From NCBI GenBank assembly GCA_949752745.1, contig OX457029.1:10765511-10829510 (forward strand): 64,000 nucleotides of DNA, in the 5' to 3' direction. The first letter of the stretch is position 1; each line of letters opens with the position of its first letter. The position numbers and the translations under genes were made by a program. Shown here in pieces: positions 56,071 through 64,000 of this stretch. Origin of the DNA: Protula sp. h YS-2021. Its lineage: Eukaryota; Annelida; Polychaeta; Sabellida; Serpulidae. The notes under the pieces were generated by a model that saw nothing but the letters and a program-made list of their open reading frames with translations, searched no databases and was not told where the DNA came from.

Positions 56071-56289
56071 GCACTGTATTGTCCTTTTTTAATTGTGTGT
56101 CATGTGTGCATTGAAGGCACTTGGAGACGCCTCTTGTTTAAACTAGAGCCTCAGTAAGACAGGATCCCTCGTGAAGCAGTAAAAGTAAAATGCATGAAAA
56201 AGTTTTTGACAGCTTTCCGAACAAAATTTATTGGAGATTTAACAACTTGAATTTTTATATTTTTCACAATCCAGTGCTTAATATTCCCT

Positions 56290-58185
56290 GATTTACCCTG
56301 AATCCCTTCTATCAGAAGTCGGCCGAACAAAATATCGTCTCAAGGCTAAGTTCAAGCCAAAAATTCACCATTTTTGATAATTTCCCACGACGTTAATTTT
56401 GGGCCGATTTTGACAATAATGCCACGCTGCACATCTTCAATATATATATTTTCATCACACAAGGTTTCCAGGTTAGCGTTGGCGGGGCTTTTGTCCACTT
56501 TTTGGGCATTTTTTACGAAAAGACTCACTTTTTCGGAACCCACCGAGTTTTTCTGGACCAAACTGAGTCACACTTTCCTTTTTTTGACTCACTTGCCTGA
56601 GAACCCAGCGCGAACCCTGGTTTCAGATTCCTATGACAATCACTTCTATGAGAAGTCGGGCGGACAAAACATCGTCTCACGGCTAAGTTCAAGCCAATAA
56701 TTCATCATTTTTAACACTTTCTCACGACGTCAATTTTTGGCCCGATTTTGACAATAATCTTCAATATATATATTTTCACCATGCAAGGTTTCAGGTTCCT
56801 ATGACAATCACTTCGATGAGAAGTCGGCCGTACAAAACATCGTCTCACGGCTAAGTTCAAGCCAAAAATTCACCATTTTTAACAATTTCCCACAACGTCA
56901 ATTGTTGGCCGATTTTGATAATAATGCCACGTTGCTCATCTTCAAGATATATATTTTCACCATGCAAGGTTTCAGGCTCCTATGACAATCACCTCTATGA
57001 GAAGTAGGCCGGACAAAATATCGTCTCACGGCTAAGTTCAAGCCAAAAATTCACTATATTTAACACATTCCCACAACGTCAATTTTGGCCTATTTTGATA
57101 ATAATGACACGTTGCACATCGTCAAGATATATACAGTCGGACCCACTTAATATGAACACGGTTAATATGAAGTTCGCGTAATATGAAGTGATTTGCTTGG
57201 TCCCAATGTAAAATGCCTTGGTTTCTATGGACAGAAATTCACATAACATGAACACGTCTAATATGAAGTTCACGTAATATTAAGTCCAGCACAAGGTCCC
57301 ATAGGCCACATTTACTGCATAATCTATTCGCGTAATATGAACTACACAAAAGGCCAAGAACAAAAACACAAAGATCACAAGTAAACAAAAGACTTTGAGT
57401 AAGTGTCAACATTGAATGCTACTGTTTATAAAAGGTATTACTCTGGGACGATCACAAAAGGGTCGCAATTGCACTTTGGCAGCCTTTAAACTGATAAAAC
57501 AGTCGTTTGATTCCAAACCGTTGCGTACCAATAGCGTAATCAAACTCTCAGGTATTGGAGGTTGTATTGCATCCCCGGGATTTTACATCTTACCCCCGCC
57601 ATTGATCTATTAATTGCGTCCGGGAGTAATGGTTAATTGCACTTCGTTTGATTCAAAGCTATTGCGTTTCAATGCTGTATTCGAAATTCAGGGTATTGAT
57701 GTAGTTATGCATTCCAGCGATTTTTATATCATACTCCGGTTATTGATCTATTAATTGCGTTCTGGAGTAACGGTTAAATGCGCGTACGAAACCCTATACA
57801 AGGTGCATATCAATTATAAATCAAATCATGGAGGAAACTGCTACAGCTACCGAGCTTACTCCAAACAATCGGAAATAAACACAATAATCGTTCCAAAATA
57901 AGCAATAAATCTATGCCTATTGATTGTATGGGTGATTGAAAGTGTGATGTGTAGAAGTTCGTGTAATATGAAGTTCGCGTAATATGAAGTATTTTGCTCG
58001 GTCCCGACGACTTCATATGACGCGGGTCCGACTGTATTTTCACCATGCAAGGTTTCAGGTTCCTATGACATACCCTTCTATGAGAAGTCGGCCGGACAAA
58101 ACTTAGTACTTTTTCTGGACAGACAGACGGACGGCAAGACGGACCAGCTCATAACTATATCCCTCCGTTTTACAGGGATAACAAG
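56290..58185 (+). mobile_element. Helentron-like non-autonomous element, family 4
   Basis: Four to five ~190-bp core repeats (CTATGAGAAGTCGGCCGGAC, CGTCTCACGGCTAAGTTCAA, CAAGGTTTCAGG) are followed by a GACAGACAGACGGACGG tract (58117-58145) and a terminal palindrome TATCCCT...AGGGATA (58157-58180). The array is interrupted by a pogo-like element at 57134-58034. Confidence 0.6.
57134..58034. mobile_element. pogo/Tigger-like MITE nested in the core array
   Basis: CAGTCGGACCCACTTAATATG on the left is inverted as CATATGACGCGGGTCCGACTG on the right, with TA at both flanks. The subterminal AATATGAAGTTCGCGTAATATG words and the TTGCTCGGTCCC/TTGCTTGGTCCC blocks match on both sides. The 901-bp element has no intact transposase. 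Confidence 0.85.
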
Positions 58186-58639
58186 GCATCTCAAGCCGTA
58201 CGCTAATTAGTGCACATGAGCTTCCGAGGGGTGGGGGGTAGCAGCGGAGAGCACGCCTGAAGCAGATCAGTGCCGGTAGTGTTTGAAAAGAAGGCCTTGC
58301 GCCTTATAGTATTAAGACCGTTTGAGCATGTACTCTGGAGTGGGTATGTAATAGCGCAACTGATTTTCAGAAACTCCCGGTAGCATCGATATCTGCAACG
58401 TACTCCGGTCTTTCGTCTCAACCGCGTGTGCTTGAAAACAAAGGATCAGTGTTACGCGTCGAGCGGAAAAGGCTGAATGGAAAGCCTCGGAGTGGAAAAG
58501 GCTGGAAAACCGGCGTTTTGCTACCGATCGCTCAATAAATGAAGAATTTAAGTTGTAGACAGTTATCTGAATATTTGAAAGTTGTGAACCGTAAATGTGT
58601 TTAGAATGTATTACAAGAAAGTGTAATGAGTCTTCAATA

Positions 58640-59440
58640 AACTGTTTTCAATAAAGATATCAATAAATCAATGTAGAGCTCAATAATTTATTTTTTGCTG
58701 TCAATAATTGAATTTTGGATGGCAAAGAATTATTTTTGTGATCAAAAAATCAATTTTACAAACTTAAAAAAATCTCAAGGGAGACAATCATTTACATAAA
58801 ATATAACGAATCGTCAATTAAATTCGGGCGATGAAATTTGAATTATTGAGATCATAATAACAACACAATTTTTGATCTCAAGAATTGCTTCTAATTTTAT
58901 ACAGTAAAAAATTTAAAAGAAGATTCTGTGTACAAGGACCAGTCATTATTCACTTACAAAAAATGTGTTTTTGAATTAAAAAAAAAACAGACTGATATCT
59001 TGATATCAAAAATTAATTTTGGTGATAAAAAAATCGTTTGCAGATTTCAAAATACAAATTAATAAAAGTATCAGTCTGAAATAATGATAGCTTAAATAAA
59101 TTCTTGACATCAATAAAAAGAAAATGAATTACTGAGCTCAAAATTGATACTTTGCTCTCAAGAATTTAATTTTTGATCTCGAAAAATCATTTTATATATC
59201 ACTACATCATTGTTGATATCAGTAAATATTCTTTGAGATCTCTAAATGTTTTTTGATTTCAAAAATTATTTTTGTAGATCAGGAATATATTTAGAGATAT
59301 CAAAAATGCAATTACTGATAGCAAAAATTAATTCTTGATATTTAAATATGGATTTTTTTAGATCAAAAATTAATTCGTGATAAAAAAAATTTAAGATCAA
59401 AAATTAATTTTTGATATCATTGATTCCTTAATAAATGTGA
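58640..59440. repeat. A/T-rich degenerate repeat with self-complementary words
   Basis: About 800 bp in which GATATCAAAAATTAATTTTTG and GATCTCAAGAATT-like words recur every 25-35 bp in both orientations. It includes the perfect palindrome TCAAAAATTAATTTTTGA near 59396. No termini could be defined. Confidence 0.55.
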
Positions 59441-59466
59441 ACAAGTAAGTATTTGTGAAACACAAG

Positions 59467-59578
59467 CAGGCCCCAACCGCCCCCCAAATTCATAGGAGTA
59501 TAAAGCGATGACGGACAGACGGACGGACGGACACCCAAAACCTATAGGCCCCAATCCGAAGGGTTGGGACCTAAAAAG
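59467..59578 (+). mobile_element. Minimal family 2 Helentron-like element without core repeats
   Basis: AGGCCCCAACCGCCCCCCAA at the left matches the inverse of the right edge of the element at 17067-18526. Then follow GACGGACAGACGGACGGACGG and the hairpin TAGGCCCCAATCC...GGGTTGGGACC ending CTAA. The ~112-bp copy has both ends but no 159-bp core unit. Confidence 0.75.
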
Positions 59579-60784
59579 GCATTCCATAGATATTGCTATT
59601 AAACGGGCTGGATAATAGGTGAAATACTTTTTAAAAGATCATATGATAGCTTATAAAATTCGAAAGTGTACATGGTGAAAGAAAATTAGAGTTTTGATGT
59701 TTTTCCCTTATCACTTCTTTATAATTTATCCCAAAATAATTTGCAGTAAAAACAACACCTCAATCGGAAAGATTCGAAAGTACGAATAAGCGGGTCCCTA
59801 TTTGGCGATCCGAGCGAATTAGGTTGGCGTAAAGCCATTAAGGAATGACAGAAAAATCTGGAAAAAATAAAAAAAATTCCACCTTGCGAAAAACAGACTC
59901 ACAAGTTATAAAAGCTATAAAAGACGCGGAGTGATATGAAAAATAGTGTTTAAAAGATCATTTTATTATTTTTTTTTTTTGATGTTTTAGCCTTATCATT
60001 TGTTTGCAATTTATACAAATAAAAACTGCAGTCGAAACAGTACCTCGATCGGGAAGGTACGAAATAAAAAAAAACCAAATCAAACTTTGGGTGTTCCCAA
60101 TAAAATGTGCAAAAATTCTGCGTTTCGAATAAAAATAACCGGGTAAAAATGAAAGAAATGACAGAGAGATTTCGCATAAATGTCAAATTTCTCTTGCGCC
60201 AAAGAGCACTCGAGTTTTTAACAACCCGCATGCTATTTTTTTTTTTTTGAAGTTTTAACTAATAGTTTCAAGTTTCGATTTCTTTTATGTTCCGAGAATT
60301 AGCTGATTTTGTGATATGTCTTCTATATTTTTTTATTATTTCTTTCATTTTTAACCCGGTTCCCTCGCAGTCGAAATTCAAAATTCTTGCACATTTTTTT
60401 CGAAACACCCAAAGTGTGATTTGGCTTCTGACAAGGACGAGACAGTAATTGGGACAAAATTATGGGTTTTTAATGATTTTAGGGGAAAATTCTTCATCTT
60501 ACACGTGAACAGGTAAACAAGAGACAAGTTTGGGAAATAAATTGTAGGCCTGAACATGAACCAATTACAAACAGTGTTACAACCTATGTCCCAAAACCAA
60601 GATGATCAACCTGGCTGGTTTTGTTGACTTTTCTCTTGAACAGCTTTCAATTTTATGTTACAATATTATGAGATACACTTTCCCATGTATGTGGATCTAA
60701 CGATATCCAATAGTAAAATAAATAAAGCAGGTTTCAGCCTATCTGCGTCAAATGTCTCGTGCTACCCTAGCTCCAAGAAGCGGT

Positions 60785-61320
60785 GACTAAAAAGTTTCCA
60801 GGCACCGCTTCAAAGCCTCGCTATATAACGATAAGCAAGTCAACTGCGCTCGCTTTGAGGCACCCCTGTGGCTACTTTGTGCGAGATTCAACGACTCATA
60901 AGTTTTTATTGGCATTTGCTAAAGGCCCTCAAAGTACAACGGTAATCATATACAACTTCTGTGTTACGCTTTCTTTAAAAGAAAATAATACGGAAATAAC
61001 CCCAAATCTCCCGCAATAAATGACATTTGTTTGTATACAGTGAGCATGCTTTATTACGTGAAATAGTAACAATAATTTTTTGCAATTATCCACCAAAACA
61101 CTTTTAAATCGATATTTCAAAAAGAACGTAAACATACAAAGTCAAATATTGTGGGTGTACCAAATAAATTTATACGTAATTCTGCATCTATCAACTACTT
61201 AATATATATTGTTAAAAAAAAACTATAACCCCTTTATTTAAATTTTCGGTCCCTTGACTTTGGTCACGTGACATTTAAAGGCCAGAATGTAAACAAACAT
61301 TTGACAGGTGGATGCGGAAG
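60785..61320. repeat. Dispersed repeat, inverted copy of 53210-53720
   Basis: See the partner for shared words. The two copies face each other about 7 kb apart. The segment contains only a 78-codon frame that matches nothing known. Confidence 0.7.
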
Positions 61321-61553
61321 CTAACTTTTCTGCACTTTTATGAACAAATAAAAGATATACAGCTCACTAAAAACTTTGCCGGTTTTGCAAAAGGGCATAT
61401 TGGCCTTGAACTTTCTGTAGATGTTTGAATAATAGGGGATGGTGTGCAGGATTCATGCCTCAGAATATATGAAATTGACCCCTATTAGTGGAAAAATGGA
61501 AGGCGTCGTAGCTCTGACACAGAGATATACGATGTTATACAACAAGTCAGGAC

Positions 61554-61743
61554 TGGTATTCTGCTCTGTCCTTATATTTAAGGACGTCCTTATTTTTGAC
61601 ATTACTTGTAGATGGTTCATCCTTAATTTTTATCCTTATTTTTAAAAGACTTTGTTAAGTTTGAGGATAGAGCAGAATAGCTTTTTTATCCTTATTTTTA
61701 AAAATAAGGACATCCTTAAAAATAAGGACAGAGCAGAATACCA
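61554..61743. mobile_element. Short foldback MITE (190 bp)
   Basis: TGGTATTCTGCTCTGTCCTT on the left is inverted exactly as AAGGACAGAGCAGAATACCA on the right. AAATAAGGA words repeat toward the centre. No clear target duplication is seen. Confidence 0.8.
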
Positions 61744-62609
61744 CTCCAGAACTACTACGTCGTAGGAGCTAGTTCTTCTTGCGGACAGATTCGTGCAATG
61801 CATTGTGGGTAACTGAGGGCGAAATTAGCGATATTTGGAGTTTTTTGCACAGTTTTATACCAACACAAATTCTTCGATATTTCAGTTAAGTAATAACATT
61901 TTTTCTAAGCGGTAAAAACTATTTAAAGAACTAACTTCCTGGCATGTGACAAGTAGGCCAAAATGCATGCAATCGGCCCAGAACAAGAGAAATGCCCTGT
62001 TATATTTGGTATAAAAGAGTGGGAAAATATGCTTTTTGCCCTGACGCAGGCACTGGTACTTTTTGATCACGTGATGAAAATGTTAATTCTCATTGGTGGA
62101 TGTAAGGTTGTGACGTGAACTTGTCCGTAAGACTACCCTACGGTTTGGGCCTTGTAACTTTAAAACCCTATTACCACTCAAAAATAACCACTTTTCACTC
62201 GACCGGGACAGCTACAAAAGAACAAGAACCAAGGAATCAGAACAAACTTCCATTCAATTTGAATAATTGCAAAACTCAAGATTACGTTACTTTTGTTTGC
62301 CCGTGGTGCTTTTCTATGGTACGGCTATTTCAAAAGCAGGTCTTCAATTCGCCGGTGTTCTCCAATAGCTAACCTCTACAGCTGTGCAGCCTGTTGTTAA
62401 TACGTTTTCACTCTGCAGACCCACTGATGATTCCGCAAAATAGTACCCATAAAGTCAGAAACTAATTTTTAAGATATTCATCCACTTTATGGTTATATGC
62501 ATACAGATAGTTCTTTCAGAGGTCAGCTGTTTATAACAACGGCAAATTGCAGACAACCATATTATAGAACACATGGTTTATCTGCTACATTCTGCCAGTA
62601 GGGTAGAAA

Positions 62610-62880
62610 TAAGAGAATCAGCTCACTTTGTGACGTCATACTGTCTGGAAGTGACGTCATAGCGTCTGGACCGGAAGTGTTGTCTGGAGCGGAAGTGTTG
62701 TCTGGACCGGAAGTGTTGTCTGGAGCGGAAGTGTTGTCTGGACCGGAAGTGTTGTCTGGAGCGGAAGTCATGATAAGCGTAAGGATAGGCGCGGCCATCC
62801 ATGACGTGATAATGACGTCATGATGACGTCATACTGTCTGGAGCGAAAGTCTGGAGCGAAAGTCTGGAGCGAAAGTTGCT
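62610..62880. promoter_or_regulatory. ETS-site minisatellite flanked by CRE palindromes
   Basis: Six exact 18-bp units GTCTGGA(C/G)CGGAAGTGTT run from 62664 to 62771, strictly alternating CCGGAAGT and GCGGAAGT, the core recognised by ETS-family factors. TGACGTCA-type sites lie before (62630, 62652) and after (62813, 62823) the array. Three GTCTGGAGCGAAA units follow. It is about 650 bp upstream of a TATA box at 63400, so a distal promoter element is possible. Confidence 0.45.
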
Positions 62881-62985
62881 TGATAGTGTTGGCCGAGTCA
62901 ATCATCATGAAGCCAACGAACTCCACCTGTCAATCAGTGTAACCATGGCAACAGACCCTAAAAAGCCAGGACCCCCCCCCCCCAC

Positions 62986-63345
62986 CCCTCGAAATTGTAA
63001 TTTTTGCATATTTATCCGTTTCAGACGATTCTGAACATTTTTCATTTTTTGGGTCGACCGACCCCCCCCCCCCCCCCCTCGAAATTGTGATTTTTGCATA
63101 TTTTTCCGTTTCAGACGATTCTGAACATTTTTCATTTTTTGGGTCGACCGACCCCCCCCCCCCCCCCCTCGAAATTGTGATTTTTGCATATTTATCCGTT
63201 TCAGACGATTCTGAACATTTTTCATTTTTTGGGTCGACCGACCCCCCCCCCCCCCCCCTCGAAATTGTGATTTTTGCATATTTATCCGTTTCAGACGATT
63301 CTGAACATTTTTCATTTTTTGGGTCGACCGACCCCCCCCCCCCCC
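62986..63345. repeat. 90-bp tandem repeat with poly-C blocks
   Basis: Four nearly identical 90-bp units (CGAAATTGTGATTTTTGCAT, CCGTTTCAGACGATTCTGAA, GGGTCGACCGACC plus 14-20 C). The period is 30 codons, which creates long glycine- or proline-rich shadow frames on both strands. Low divergence suggests recent expansion. Confidence 0.95.
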
Positions 63346-63399
63346 CCCCCCTAGGCGAGCAACATTCTGTCAAGTCAGCTTCAGTTCCATCAGAGGGGT

Positions 63400-63505
63400 A
63401 TATAAGGGATGAGCATCCAGCAGTGACAATCATTTCGGTGAGTGGAGCAAGGGAGCAATTGGATCACATCAGATCCAGGGATGGCATCCAGTGACAACTA
63501 TTTCG
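63400..63505 (+). promoter_or_regulatory. Possible TATA promoter and first coding exon
   Basis: TATATAAG at 63400-63407 is followed about 80 bp later by an ATG (63481) opening MASSDNYF and ending TTTCG|GTAAGT at 63505. An earlier near-copy of the same exon end (CATCCAGCAGTGACAATCATTTCG|GTGAGT) lies at 63413-63437. If real, the gene continues beyond the window. With only eight codons the call is weak. Confidence 0.3.
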
Positions 63506-63529
63506 GTAAGTGTTTATTGAAACTTTATA

Positions 63530-63900
63530 AATAAAAAGTGAACTTTGTAAACACACTTTGTAAACAAACTTTATAAACAAACTTTGTAAACAAAATTTGT
63601 AAACAAACTTTGTAAACAAACTTTATAAACAAACTTTATAAATATAATTTGTAAACAAACTTTGTAAACAAACTTTGTAAACAAACTTTATAAACAAAAT
63701 TTGTAAACAAACTTTATAAACAAAATTTGTAAACAAACTTTATAAACAAAATTTGTAAGCAAACTTTATAAACAAAATTTGTAAGCAAACTTTATAAACA
63801 AACTTGACTTATTTACATAATTGAAAATTTGTAAACAAACTTTGTAAACAAACTTTGTAAACAAACTTTGTCAACAAACTTTGTAAACAAACTTTGGTTA
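63530..63900. repeat. 12-13-bp tandem repeat, AAACAAACTTTGT
   Basis: About 27 units of AAACAAACTTTGTA and variants with TTTATA or AAATTTG, interrupted by short TTATTTACATAATTGAAA segments. It directly follows the possible first-exon donor at 63506. Confidence 0.9.
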
Positions 63901-64000
63901 TTTGCTTAATTGAAACTTTGTAAAACAATACCTTTCATTATACTTGGTCGATTTGTATGAAAATTTCACCATTTGATTCAGTTTTATGTAAAGTTTTGTT

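Noticed and set aside
62905..63494. Glycine- and proline-rich frames of 135-167 codons
   Set aside because: Shadow of the 90-bp poly-C tandem repeat.
1..64000. tRNA, rRNA or snRNA genes
   Set aside because: I looked for conserved tRNA B-box and rRNA blocks by eye and found none that could be supported; a covariance-model scan would be needed to exclude them.

Overview
The window is animal (metazoan) nuclear DNA, most likely from an aquatic invertebrate. It has intron-rich genes with GT-AG splice sites, long introns and intergenic stretches packed with minisatellites, homopolymers and short DNA transposons, and proteins that align clearly with bilaterian families. I cannot name the phylum from the sequence alone.

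Three protein-coding genes could be assembled exon by exon. (1) Suppressor of fused (SUFU), plus strand, 2261-10571; its first exon lies outside the window or was not found. (2) WBP11, a WW-domain-binding and spliceosome-associated protein, plus strand, 15874-35901. All 15 exons join in frame to 523 residues, including a 32-nt exon with a GC donor and a candidate 17-nt microexon. (3) A BTB-BACK protein with a PHR-like tail, minus strand, 51230-43496, four exons, 573 residues. A broken paralogue of gene 3 lies downstream at 38394-39345 (minus). A possible first exon with a TATA box sits at 63400-63505. The three genes belong to unrelated processes (Hedgehog signalling, splicing, probable ubiquitin-ligase adaptor) and show no operon-like link.

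Most other sequence is repetitive. Four families share one layout: tandem core repeats, a tetranucleotide (GACG/GACA or TTAG) tract and a terminal hairpin, the layout of Helentron-associated non-autonomous elements. They lie at 14900-15372, 17067-18526 (with a minimal relative at 59467-59578), 56290-58185, and a large inverted pair at 28731-33692 and 47109-51011. hAT-like elements (CAGGG ends), pogo-like elements (TA duplication) and a LINE fragment split by a younger insertion are also present. Four further elements have GG ends, duplications of 8 bp or more and terminal inverted repeats built from short tandem words.

The most striking pattern is at splice sites. Several exon ends in both SUFU and WBP11 are tandemly copied together with their 5' splice site (2 to 10 copies), and one SUFU 3' splice site is present in three 56-bp copies. 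These minisatellites look as if they were seeded on exon-intron boundaries and leave ladders of candidate alternative splice sites.
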